Origin: JACCXG01 sp963836735
Lineage (GTDB): Bacteria > Acidobacteriota > Vicinamibacteria > Vicinamibacterales > 2-12-FULL-66-21
Assembly: GCA_963836735.1 (NCBI GenBank)
Contig: CAWIKP010000037.1
Span: 372,001 to 436,000 of the forward strand
DNA length: 64,000 nt
Reading direction: 5' to 3'
The notes under the pieces: generated by a model
The model's database searches: none
Seen by the model: the letters and a program-made list of their open reading frames with translations, nothing else
Told to the model about the DNA's origin: nothing
In this document: in pieces, positions 37,347 to 47,000 of the stretch
Layout: each line of letters starts with the position of its first letter
Numbering within the stretch: position 1 is the stretch's first letter
Program-made: the position numbers and the translations under genes

Positions 37347-38196
37347 TCGGCGTGTCGCCCGTGCCGAACGGCACATTGCGGCCGTCGAGGGTCCGGTCTT
37401 TCACGTGGATGTGCGTGATCCGCTCGTGCTGCTCCTTCAGGAACGGCACCGGCGACGTCTTGTTGCCGACGATGAAATGGCCGATGTCGAGGTTGGCGCC
37501 GTTGTGTCTGCGCGTAGCTGAACACCTCTTTCCACTCTTTGGGACCGGTCTCCGCGTGCCCGTGGTAGCCGACCATCAGCTTGTGCTTGTCGGCGAACCC
37601 GCCGAGGCGCTTCTCGGGCAGCGGACCGGTCGGGGGCGCTTTCGGATCGATGTGGGTGATCTCGGTTGAGATCGCCCGTGCGCCGAGGGCCTTCGCCAGC
37701 GTGAACTCGTAGTCGACGACGTCGTCGGCCATGGTGAAGATGTTGTCGACCTTCACGATCTCGATGGCAATGCCGGCGTCGTCGAACTTCTTCCGGACCG
37801 CCTTGGCCTTGTCCATCGGCGCCGAGAGCCGCCATTTGCGGAGCTCCTCGACGGCGGTCTTCCGCGCCGCTTCCTGCTCGGGCGTCTGCGGCTTGGCGTT
37901 GCGTCCGCCGGGCGCCGGCGCCGCGGCGGTGACAAGGCTGTCGGGCAGTCCCAGGTCGGCCTCGACCGGCTGCGTGCGCAGCTCGACGCCGCTCACCCCG
38001 AGCTGGACGCACTTCTGGATGATTTCGTCGACCGGAGCGCTGCGCCCGCCGAAGTTGTACGGGACGTTCATGCCGATCTGGACGCCGCGGACCTTCGAGT
38101 TCGGCTTCGACTGGCCGATGACCGGAAATCGCGCAACACGTAGGCGGCCGGCACGGCCGAGAGGGCGAGTTTGGCGAGCTCACGTCGTGTGTACAT
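37204..38196 (-). CDS. Exported sugar isomerase/epimerase-like TIM barrel (frameshifts)
   Basis: Xylose-isomerase-like TIM barrel with an N-terminal signal, MYTRRELAKLALSAVPAAY, that looks Tat- or Sec-like. Main part: VSGVELRTQPVEADLGLPD, ALGARAISTEITHIDPKAPP, KLMVGYHGHAETGPKEW; then NGANLDIGHFIVGNKTSPVP, RITHIHVKDRTLDGRNVPFG and IEFEYPVPEGSDRM. Frame changes near 38075 and 37505 (an AC repeat). About 330 residues. Such exported enzymes are frequent in Acidobacteriota and Planctomycetota next to Gfo/Idh genes, and some act on 3-keto-glycosides. Divergent from the Gfo/Idh gene. Confidence 0.85.
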
Positions 38197-38252
38197 GGGA
38201 GAGAAACTAGCACAGATGGCTTGCGGCGCCTCACGCCCCCAAAAGGCATCCA

Positions 38253-38316
38253 ACAGGAGGGCAAAGAGATAAGGAGCATTTTGGCTTAATACCTCGTTAT
38301 CTCCTGGCCCTCCTGT
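38253..38316. repeat. Long inverted repeat in a divergent intergenic region
   Basis: Left arm ACAGGAGGGCAAAGAGATAA and right arm TTATCTCCTGGCCCTCCTGT pair over about 24 positions with a few mismatches around a 16-base loop. It lies between the two divergent signal-peptide-bearing genes. Related by its CAGGAGG words to the repeat at 32648. Confidence 0.75.
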
Positions 38317-38388
38317 AAGGCTCTTGGGAAGCGGCTCTCGTGTCGAACGTGGGGTACCGTCGCCGCGTTGAAGGGTTAACATCACCCG

Positions 38389-39359
38389 ATGCTGCACCGT
38401 CGGTCTCGCTGCGTTCTCGCTGCGCTCCTGGCTCCGCAATCCACCCCGTCGCCCGCCTGGGTCACGAAGCCGCTTCGGGCCGGCATCATCGGCACCGACA
38501 CCTCGCACGTGCCGGCGTTCACCAAGGCATTCCGCGACCACCCGGAGTGGAAGATCACGGTCGTCGCCGCGTACAAGGGCGGCAGCCCGGATTTTCCGAT
38601 CAGCGCCAATCGGGTCGAGGGTTTCGCGAAAACGATTCAGACGACTATGGCGTCGAGCTGGTGGACAGCATCGAGGCGCTCCTCGCGAAGGTCGACGTCG
38701 TCCTGCTCGAGAGCGTGGACGGCCGGCCGCATCTCGGCCAGGTCACGCCCGTGCTCAAGGCGGGCAAGCGGGTGTTCGTCGACAAGCCGCTGGCCGCGAG
38801 CCTCGAGGACGCCCGGCGCATCGTGGAGCTGGCGCGCGAGACGCGCACGCCGATCTTCTCGAGCTCCTCGGCGCGCTTCCAGCCCGACATCCCGCGCGTC
38901 CAGGACGACAAGTCGATTGGACGGGTGACCAGAGTGCAGGCCAACTACCAGCTCAACATGGTGCCGTTCCACCCCGACCTCTTCTACTACGGCATCCACG
39001 GCGTCGAAGCGCTTTACGCGGTGATGGGCAGAGGCTGCGATCGGCTGACGCGCAAGGTGGCGCCAGACAGCGACGTCACCACCTGCGTGTGGAAGGACGG
39101 CCGCGTTGGTGTCTACAACGCCCTGATCAAGGGGGATGCGAAACAGCCGGTGCTGGTGTTGACTGGCGCGACGGGCACGACCAGCACCGGGGCGCCGAGC
39201 AGCTACGATGGCCTGGTCGCCGAGATCGCGCAGTTCTTCCACACCGGACGGCCGCCGGTCGATATCGCCGACACGCTCGAGATCGTCGAGTTCATGACCG
39301 CCGCGCAGATCAGCAAGGAGAAGGGGGGCGCAGAGGTCCGGCTCCAGGATGTGCGATGA
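38389..39359 (+). CDS. Exported Gfo/Idh/MocA-family oxidoreductase (one frameshift)
   Basis: The N-terminal hydrophobic leader (RCVLAALLAPQSTPSPAW) suggests export. LRAGIIGTDTSHVPAFTKAF is an altered NAD-binding loop (GIIGTDTSH rather than GxGxxG). A -1 shift near 38637 joins to DYGVELVDSIEALLAKVDVV, then RVFVDKPLAASLEDARRIVE with the conserved Lys, and FYYGIHGVEALYAVMGRGC with the catalytic-type His. About 324 residues. The GTD-type subgroup is common as secreted sugar oxidoreductases. The stop overlaps the MetE-like gene (ATGA), an unexpected pairing. Confidence 0.85.
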
Positions 39360-40362
39360 CGGCGCCCCGAATCCTGACGACCACCGTCGGTTCCTATCCG
39401 ATTCCCGACTGGCTGGCGGCGCTGCCGAGCGAGCAGGCGCTGATCGACGCCACCCGGGTCGTCTTCGATCTGCAGCGCCAGGCGGGCATCGATCTTCCCA
39501 CCGACGGCGAGCTGTATCGCTTCGACGTGAATCATCCGGACACCAACGGGATGATCGAGTATTTCGTGCACCGGCTGGGTGGCGTCAGCGCCCGGGTCGG
39601 CCGGCGCGAGACGGCCGCGTTCCGCGCGAAGTCGGAGATGCGGTTCCGCAGCCGGCCCGCCGGCGTGGTGGTCGGACCCGATCGACGAGGGCACGCTGAA
39701 CCTGCCCGAGGATTGTGCCCGCGCGGCCGGCGTCGCGGGCGGACCGTTCAAGTTCACGCTCACCAGCCCCTACATGCTGGCGCGCACGCTGCTCGACGAG
39801 CACTATCGCGATTTCGGCGCGCTGACGCTCGCGATCGCCGATGCGCTGGCGGCGCAGGTGCGGGACCTCGACTGCGCCTGCGTGCAGGTAGACGAGGCGA
39901 ACATCCCGGGCAACCCGTCGGACGGCCCGCTCGCCGCCGCGGCGATCAACCGCGTGCTGGACGCGGTCCGAGGTGACCAAGGCCGTGCATTTCTGCTTCG
40001 GCAACTACGGCGGCCAGACGATTCAGTCGGGGACGTGGCAGGCGCTGATGGCATTCCTCAACGCGCTGCACGCCGATCACCTGGTGCTCGAGCTGGCTCA
40101 CCGGCCGACGTCCGATCTCGACGCGCTGCGGGAATTGCGTCCGGGCATCGGCATCGGTGTCGGCGTCGTGGACATCAAGGTCAATCACGTCGAGACGCCG
40201 GACGAGATCGCCATGGCCCTCGAGCGCGCCGAACAGGCGCTCGGCCCGGACCGCGTGCGCTACGCGCATCCGGATTGCGGTTTCTGGATGTTGAAGCGGT
40301 CGGTCGCCGACCGGAAGATCGCGGCGCTGGTCAAGGGGAGGGATCTGTATCTGGGACGTTAG
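39356..40362 (+). CDS. MetE C-terminal-like (core methionine synthase/UroD fold) protein, two frameshifts
   Basis: About 337 residues covering only the catalytic barrel of cobalamin-independent methionine synthase-like proteins. N-terminus PRILTTTVGSYPIPDWLAAL; after +1 shifts near 39675 and 39967 it reads DPIDEGTLNLPEDCARAAGV, CACVQVDEANIPGNPSD, then TKAVHFCFGNYGG with His/Cys zinc ligands and RYAHPDCGFWMLKRSV with the third Cys. Short folate-independent MetE cores are known, and other members cleave C-S or demethylate. At 39967 inserting CG gives CGCGAG and restores frame. Its coupling with a sugar oxidoreductase makes methionine synthesis uncertain. Confidence 0.8.
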
Positions 40363-40373
40363 GCGCCATCATG

Positions 40374-40521
40374 TCAACTCCCAACCTCCAACTCCCAACT
40401 CCCAAGGCGAGCCGTTCGAACAACGGGGTTAAAGCCGCGCCAACAGGCTCGATGGCGCGCCTTCGACCCAATTGTTCGACTGGCTTCCCTTGGGAGTTGG
40501 GAGTTGGGAGTTGGGAGTTGA
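40374..40521. repeat. Long hairpin element, GGGAGTT-heptad type (copy 5)
   Basis: The best-matched core: CCAAGGCGAGCCGTTCGAAC on the left pairs with GTTCGACTGGCTTCCCTTGG on the right, and the inner GCCGCGCCAACA pairs with TGGCGCGC. The arms are TCAACTCCCAACCTCCAACT and GGGAGTTGGGAGTTGGGAGT. The whole 148-bp element can fold into one stem with a loop of about five bases. Confidence 0.9.
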
Positions 40522-40551
40522 CAGATGGCAGCCAGAGCCGAAGGCGCCCTC

Positions 40552-41999
40552 ATGAGATTCACCGTTTCCCCCTTCGAGTTCTTCGTGCTGCCGACGCGAA
40601 CGCGCTTTCCGTTCCGCTACGGGATCGCCAGCATGACCGACGTGCCGCAGTTCTTCGCCACGACGCAGGTCTCCGACGGCCGCGGCGTCCGGGCCGGGCT
40701 CGCGGCCGAAGGGCTGCCGCCGAAATGGTTCACGAAGGATCCCGACGACGACCTTCGAGCAGGACCTGCCGCATGATGACCGAGGTCATCAGGCACGCGG
40801 CGAGGCTCGCGGCTGGAGATCGCGCGCCAGCCGATCGCGCTTCTTCGATTTGTGGCGCGAGCTCGAATCGCCAGCAGGCGCGCATGGGCCGGAATCGCGG
40901 CGCATCGCGCCGCTGCTGGCGCACCTCGGCGTCAGCCTGGTCGAACGCGCGGTGCTCGACGGGCTCTGCCGGCTCGCCGGCGAGCCGCTGCATCAGGTCG
41001 TGCGTGCGAACGGTCTGGGGCTCCGTCTCGGCGACATCTATCCGGAGCTCGGCGACCGCGCAGCCGGCGAGATCTGCTGCCGCCTGCGCCGCTCGGGACG
41101 ACGCGCGTGCGGCACACGGTTGGACTGGCGGATGCGCTCGACGTCGGCCGATCTCCGACCGAGGATCGCGTGACCGACGGCCTGCCGCAGGATCTCGAGG
41201 CGTCGATTCGCGCCTACGGGCTGCAGCTATTTCAAGGTCAAGCTGTGCGGCGACCTCGAGCGCGACTTTCCGCGGCTGCGGCGGCTCGTCCCGCTGCTCG
41301 AGCGCGAGACGTCGGCGAGTGGCACGTCACGCTCGACGGCAACGAGAACTTTCACGACTTCGCGGCGTTCCGCGAGTACTGGGAGCTGGCCCGTGCGGAG
41401 CCCGCGCTGCGCGGTCTGTGGCGCCACGTGCTCGTGGTCGAGCAGCCGGTCCACCGCGATCACGCGCTCTGAGACGAGGACGCCGGACGCGCTCGGCGCG
41501 TGGACCGATCGTCCGCCGCTCATCATCGACGAATCGGACGGGGCGGTGGGCGACGTGCCCGCGCGCGCTCGCTCTGGGCTATGCCGGCGCCAGCCACAAG
41601 AACTGCAAGGGCATCGTAAAGGGACTCGCGAACGCGGCGATGCTTCGGATGCAGCACGGGCGGCGCCGGCCGCCCGCGGTCCTGACCGGCGAGGATCTGT
41701 GCATTCTCGGTCCGGTCGCGCTGCTGCAGGATCTGGCGATGATGGCGCTGCTCGGCATCGGCCACGTCGAGCGCAACGGCCATCACTACTACCGCGGGCT
41801 GAGCATGCTGCCGCGCGTCCTGGCAGGACGAGCCACGCTCGCGGCGCACGGCGACATCTACGCGGCGCCACGCCGGACGGCTTCGCCTGCCTCGGCATCG
41901 AGGGTGGCCGGCTCGACCTGCGCTCCGTGAATGCGGCGCCGTTCGGGGTGGCAGCCGGCGCTCGATCCGTCGGTGTTCAGCCGCCTGCAGAGCGTATGA
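40552..41999 (+). CDS. Enolase-superfamily (mandelate racemase/muconate lactonizing-like) protein, many frameshifts
   Basis: About 480 codons across three frames. Recognisable pieces: MRFTVSPFEFFVLPTRTRFP, FRYGIASMTDVPQFFATTQV, LGVSLVERAVLDGLCRLAGE, DGLPQDLEASIRAYGL then YFKVKLCGDLERDFPRLRRL, FRHVLVVEQPVHRD-like, PPLIIDESDGAVGDV, SHKNCKGIVKGLANAAMLRM, LLQDLAMMALLGIGHVERNG and a last segment ending SVFSRLQSV. YFKVKLCGD is the KxK catalytic strand and DESDG a metal-ligand block. At least six indels. Similar long MR/MLE proteins occur in Acidobacteriota sugar clusters; substrate unknown. ATG 40552 chosen for its upstream GAAGGCG. Confidence 0.75.
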
Positions 42000-42020
42000 A
42001 GAACGCTTGCGCAGCTTATC

Positions 42021-42040
42021 CTTCCGGCTGAAGCCGGAAG
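42021..42040. repeat. CTTCCGGC palindrome (third copy)
   Basis: CTTCCGGCTGAAGCCGGAAG, a perfect 8-bp stem with a TGAA loop, in the 76-bp gap before the mannonate dehydratase gene. Same as the pair at 21668-21756. Confidence 0.8.
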
Positions 42041-42075
42041 CCACGAAGAGCGGCATTCATGGAGGTCACCGGGTC

Positions 42076-43288
42076 ATGCGCATCGTCGACGCCCGGGTCA
42101 TCGTCTGTTGTCCGGGCCGCAACTTCGTCACGTTGAAGCTGGTCACCGAGGACGGGGTGTATGGCCTGGGCGACGCGACCCTCAACGGCCGCGAGCTGGC
42201 GGTGGCGAGCTATCTGACCGACCACGTGCTGCCGCTGCTGATCGGCCGTGACGCCCGGCGGATCGAGGACACGTGGCAGTACCTCTACAAGGGCGCGTAC
42301 TGGCGGCGCGGTCCGGTGACGATGGCGGCGATTGCCGCGGTGGACACGGCGCTGTGGGACATCGCCGGCAAGACCTCGAACGTGCCGGTCTATCAGCTGC
42401 TCGGCGGCGCGTCGCGCGATCGCGTCATGGTCTACGCGCACGCCAACGGCAAGACGCTCGACGAACCGTCGCCGCGGTGGCGCACCACCAGAAGCTCGGC
42501 TACAAGGCGATCCGCGCGCAGTGCGGCATCCCCGGGATGGAGCACGCGTACGGCATCGCCAAAGGCGACGCGCCGTACGAGCCGGCCGAAAAGGGACGGC
42601 CCCTGGAGACGGTCGTGGAGCACCGAGCGCTATCTCGCCTTCGTGCCGTCGGTGTTCGAGCGGCTGCGGAAGCGAGTTCGGCGAGCAACTGCACCTGCTG
42701 CACGACGTGCATCACCGGCTGACGCCGATCGAGGCCGGCGCGCCTCGGACGAGGCGCTCGAGCCGTACCGCCTGTTCTGGATGGAGGATCCGGTGCCCGC
42801 GGAGCTGCAGGAGTCGTTCCGCCTGATCCGCCAGCACACGACGACGCCGATCGCGGTCGGGGAAGTGTTCAACTCGATCTACGACTGCCAGCAGCTGATC
42901 GAGGAGCAGCTGATCGACTACATCCGGACGACCGTGACGCACGCCGGCGGGATCAGCCATCTGCGGAAGATCGCCGCGCTCGCCGAGCTGCACCACGTGC
43001 GCACCGGCTGTCACGGCGCCACGGATCTCAGTCCGGTCTGCATGGCGGCGGCGCTGCACTTCGATCTCAGCGTGCACAACTTCGGGATTCAGGAGCACAT
43101 GCCGCACGCCGCCGACACCGATCGGGTGTTCCCGCACGCCTACTCCTACGGCGCCGGCTACATGCACCCGGGCGACGCGCCGGGGCTCGGCGTGGACATC
43201 GACGAGGTGCTGGCAGCGCACGTTCCCGTACGAGCGCGCCTACCTGCCGGTCAGTCGGAAGATCGATGGGACTCTTCATTCATGGTGA
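42076..43288 (+). CDS. D-mannonate dehydratase-type enolase-superfamily enzyme (ManD/RspA-like), several frameshifts
   Basis: Dehydrates D-mannonate to KDG in confirmed members. Blocks: FVTLKLVTEDGVYGLGDATL, AIAAVDTALWDIAGKTSNVP, YKAIRAQCGIPGMEHAYGIA, LHLLHDVHHRLTPIEA, LFWMEDPVPAELQESFRLIR, PIAVGEVFNSIYDCQQLI, RTGCHGATDLSPVCMAAALH and MPHAADTDRVFPHAYSYGAG, all ManD-like. Five or so indels between 42475 and 43225; the end reads PYERAYLPVSRKIDGTLHSW-stop at 43288, five bases before the next repeat. GGAGGT ribosome site. Provides KDG for KdgK and KDPG aldolase. Confidence 0.9.
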
Positions 43289-43292
43289 CGTG

Positions 43293-43435
43293 TCAACTCC
43301 CAACTCCCAACTTCCAACTCCCAAGGAGAGCCGCTCGAACAATGGGGGCGAGACCCCCGCAAACAAGGCGGTTGTGGCGACTTTCATACGGCCCGCTCAA
43401 CCCTATCCCCATGGGAGTTGGGAGTTGGGAGTTGA
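43293..43435. repeat. Long hairpin element, GGGAGTT-heptad type (copy 6)
   Basis: TCAACTCCCAACTCCCAACT left arm; core AAGGAGAGCCGCTCGAACAA on the left with a more degenerate right half (ACGGCCCGCTCAACCCTATC); right arm GGGAGTTGGGAGTTGGGAGT ending in TGA. The right core is the most diverged of the copies. Confidence 0.85.
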
Positions 43436-43461
43436 CACAATCGAAATAGAATGGCTATCCG

Positions 43462-44229
43462 ATGGATTTCCCCGTAAATCGATTCAAGCAAAACCTCAAA
43501 GCCGGTAAGCAGCAGGTGGGCCTCTGGAGCAGCCTGTCGAGCGCCGCGGCGACCGAGATCCTCAGCGACTCAGGCTTCGACTGGATCCTGATCGACACCG
43601 AGCACGCGCCGAACGAAACGCCGATGGTGGCCGACCAGCTGCGGGCGGCCTCGATGGGCACGGCCTCGCCCGTGGTTCGTCCGGCCTGGAACGACATCGT
43701 CATTCTCAAGCGCCTGCTCGACGTCGGCGTGCAGACGCTGCTGGTGCCGTTCATTCAGTCGCCGGAAGAGGCGGCTCGCGCGGTGGCGGCGACGCGCTAT
43801 CCGCCAGCGCGGCATCCGGGGCGTCGCGTCGGTCCACCGGGCGAACCGCTACGGCCGTGTGCCGGAATACTTCGCGCGGGCCGACGACGAGATGTGCGTG
43901 CTGGTGCAGCTGGAGACGCGCGCCGCCGTGGACGCGCTCGAGGCGATCGCCGCGGTCGACGGCGTCGATGCGGTGTTCATCGGTCCCTCGGACCTCGCCG
44001 CGTCGCTCGGGCATCTGGGCAATAACGCCCATCCCGAGGTCCGGACCACGATCGAGCAGGCGTGCCGGCGCGCGCAGGCGATCGGGACGCCGATCGGAAT
44101 CCTCGCCCCGTCGAGAGCGACGCGCGCGCCTATCTCGATATGGGCTTCGCCTACGTCGCCGTCGGCAGCGATGTCGTGGTGCTGCGGAAGGGCTGCGACG
44201 CGCTGGTGAAGACGTTCAAGGGCTCCTGA
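43462..44229 (+). CDS. HpcH/HpaI-family class II aldolase (2-keto-3-deoxy acid type), two frameshifts
   Basis: Metal-dependent pyruvate aldolase, the family of YfaU (2-keto-3-deoxy-L-rhamnonate aldolase), GarL and HpaI. N-terminus QVGLWSSLSSAAATEILSDS, WILIDTEHAPNE (catalytic His), LVPFIQSPEEAARAVAATRY; after +1 near 43812, GIRGVASVHRANRYG and VQLETRAAVDALEAI, DAVFIGPSDLAASLGHLGN; after -1 near 44105, ARAYLDMGFAYVAVGSD and a stop at 44229. About 255 residues. It could cleave 2-keto-3-deoxy-fuconate or -rhamnonate to pyruvate and lactaldehyde, closing the deoxy-sugar pathway. Confidence 0.9.
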
Positions 44230-44244
44230 GGCCGTTCACGACAG

Positions 44245-45343
44245 ATGAGCGAAACCGAAGCTCCCACCCCGGTCAGCCTGTTCTACAGCTACGCGCACGA
44301 GGACGAACCGCTCCGGATCGAGCTGGTCGGTCACCTGAAGATCCTCGAACGGCGCGGCCTGGTGTCTCAGTGGCACGATCGGCAGATTCAGCCGGGTGAA
44401 GACTGGCACTCGCGAATCTCCGACGAGCTCCAGATCGCCGATCTCGTGCTGCTCCTGGTCAGTACCGGCTTTCATCAACTCCGACTACATCTTCGGCAAC
44501 GAGCTCACCGTTGCCATGCAGCGTCATGCCGCCGGCTTCGCGACCGTGGTCCCGATCATCGTCCGCGCCGTCAACATCGAGGCGGAGGACGCCGACGCGT
44601 TTCCGTTCATGAAGCTCCAGGGGCTGCCGACCGACCTGCGGCCGGTCACGTCGTGGCCAAATCGCGACGAGGCCTGGACCAATGTGGCCAAGGGGCTGCG
44701 GGCGACAGTGAACACGATTCACGGGAAGAAGGTGGCGAGCGCGTCGTCCAGGCCCAAACGGGGCGGAATGCGTCCGATGGCCCCGGCGCCCGCGACCCCG
44801 CGGCCGCCGCGCCCGCCGGACCCGAGCGACCCGGTGCTGACACAGGTCCTCGACGGCTTCGCGACGCAGGTCCGCGAAGCCACCACCACCCGGGGCGGCG
44901 GGCCAGTGGACGAGCGCGCGCTGCGCACCCAGGCGATGGGGCTCATCGACGAGCCGGATCAGAAGCGCGTGCTGTGGGTCGACGATCACCCCGAGAAGAA
45001 CCGCCACGAGATCGCCGCGCTGGCGAAACTGCAGATCGAGGTCCAGACCGTGACCTCGACGAGCGCGGCATTGAAAGCGCTCGACGAGGATCCGGACGGA
45101 TTCGACATGGTGATCTCGGACTGGGGCCGTCCGTGGGAGGGACCGGGCGCCGGCCTGCGGCTGCTCTCGAAGCTTCGAAAGAGAGGCGCGGCGCTGCCGC
45201 TGATCTTCTATCACAGCGAGTTCGATGGGGCCGCCCGCGCGGCGCGCGCCGGGCAGGCCCTCGCTGCCGGGGCGATCGGAGAGGCCGTGTACCCGTCCGA
45301 ATTGATCCAGCTGGTGGTTGCGGGTCTGCGGCAGCCCTCTTGA
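44245..45343 (+). CDS. TIR domain fused to a degenerate receiver (REC) domain (one frameshift)
   Basis: N-terminal TIR: VSLFYSYAHEDEPLRIELVG, WHDRQIQPGEDWHSRISDEL, ADLVLLLVSTGF, then after a +1 shift near 44470 SDYIFGNELTVAMQRH, whose Glu sits where bacterial TIR NADases have their catalytic Glu. A Pro/Ala-rich linker (about 160-205) leads to a receiver-like domain: VLWVDDHPEKNRHEIAALAK, DMVISDWGRPWEGPGAGLRL, LPLIFYHSEF. The acidic Asp pair and SDWG acceptor are present, but the usual Lys of LxKP is replaced (GEAVYPSEL). About 365 residues. Possible roles are NAD-cleaving defence or signalling. No obvious partner effector lies next to it. Confidence 0.85.
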
Positions 45344-45387
45344 CGCGGGCGGCCGGACTCAGAGCTCAGTCGCTCACGCGTGCACTC

Positions 45388-46817
45388 TCACTCGAACAGG
45401 AACGTCACATACATCAGCCGCGCTTCACGCTGAATCTGGAGCGTCATCGGCGCCCCGCGCGCTGCAGCGCGGACCGCGTCCCTGAGATTCTGGAGCGTCG
45501 AGATCTGGCGATTGTTCACGCTGCGGATCACGTCTCTCGGCAGCAGCGGCACCTCGCTCGTCGCGCCCGCCGCGCGCGCGATCACGATGACACCCAGGCG
45601 GATCCCTGAGCCCGCTCGCGGCGGCGGCAATGCGCTGGTCGATTTCGACGCCGAGAATCCCGAGCTCGGGGACCAGGTTTTTCTGCGGATCCGCCATCGC
45701 GGATACCGAATCGAATTCGCTGCGTTGTTCGACCGCGGTCACGCTCAAGGTCTGCTGCTCCGTCGCCTCGCAATACCACGAGGCGCACATTCTCCGCGGA
45801 GTCTCTCAAGCGGAAGTTGTAGGACACGGTGGGAAGGTTGTCGGCGGGCTGGCCGTCGACTGACACCAGGATATCGCCAACCTTCAGCCCGGCCGCCTCC
45901 GACGGGCCGCCCGGCCAGACATCCGAAACGATGATTCCGTAGTCTTTCTTCAACCCGAGTGCGGCGGCCATGCCGGGCGTGATCGTCTGCATGCTCATGC
46001 CGATTTCCTGGCGCCGCAGCTGACCGTACTGCTTCAACTGCCGGAATACGGTCCTGGCGGTCGCACTCGGAATGGCGAAGCCGAGACCGTCGTTTCCTCC
46101 GGATTGCGACATGATGAACGTGTTCACGCCCACCACTTCGCCGCGGATGTTCACGAGCGGGCCGCCTGAGTTCCCGGGGTTGATGGGGGCGTCGGTCTGG
46201 ACGTAGATAACGGGCGAGTCCGGATCGACCTGTCTCGCCACGGCCGACACCAGCCCGTGCGTGAGGCTGTTGCGCAGCCCCATCGGGCTACCGAACGCGA
46301 AGACGGTTTCGCCCTGGCGCACGTTCGAGTAGGTCGCCAGCGGGAGTGCCGGGAGCTTCATGTCGACCTTCAACAACGCCAGATCGAGCTCGGTGGCGAG
46401 ACCCACGATGTGCGCGGGCACCTGGTTCACCCGGGCCGACAGCGCGGTTGCCAGCGTTCCATCCGCGTCTTCGGCCGGGAGCACGATCTGCAGGCGCTGG
46501 GCACCGCTGACCACGTGCGCGTTGGTCATGATGTAGCCGTCGGCGTCGATCACGAAGCCGGAGCCGACGGAACTCTGCCTGCCGAACACGACGCGCGACT
46601 CGTCGCGCGCGTCGGCTCCCTGTGCGCCGTAGCTCGTCACCAGGATCTGCACGACGCTCGGCCAGACTTTCTTCGTCAGCGCGTCGATCGATTCGTTCAT
46701 TCGCGCCAGCGAATCCGTGACTGGTGCGGGGCGCTGGCCAAAGGCCGGCGAGGCGGAGGCGATCACGAGCAGCGCGCACGCGAGGAATCGGGATGTCGGC
46801 TGGTTCACGGCAGGCAT
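45388..46817 (-). CDS. HtrA/DegP-type periplasmic serine protease with two PDZ domains (two frameshifts)
   Basis: Signal peptide (FLACALLVIASASPAFGQ), then trypsin-like S1C protease with the triad His in MTNAHVVSG, Asp in ATELDLALLKVD and Ser in PINPGNSGGPLVN. PDZ1 GIIVSDVWPGGPSEAAGLKV is in the first frame; after shifts near 45770 and 45615 a second PDZ reads GVIVIARAAGATSEVPLLPR, DVIRSVNNRQISTLQNLRDA. About 475 residues. Degrades or refolds misfolded envelope proteins. ATG 46817 chosen because the signal peptide begins there. Confidence 0.92.
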
Positions 46818-47000
46818 CTTCGGGATTGAGCATCCCGTGGGCCAGGGCCGGGGAGACGCGTCTGCCGGCCGTAAGTGGGGTGAAAACCAGCGCTTAGAGG
46901 CTTCCGGTGCCGGACGACCCGGCTGCAGCTCGTCCGCAGCTTACGGAATCCCGGAGGTGCTCCGAGCTGGTGGAGATCTGAACTCTCGGTCTGCTCAGAT

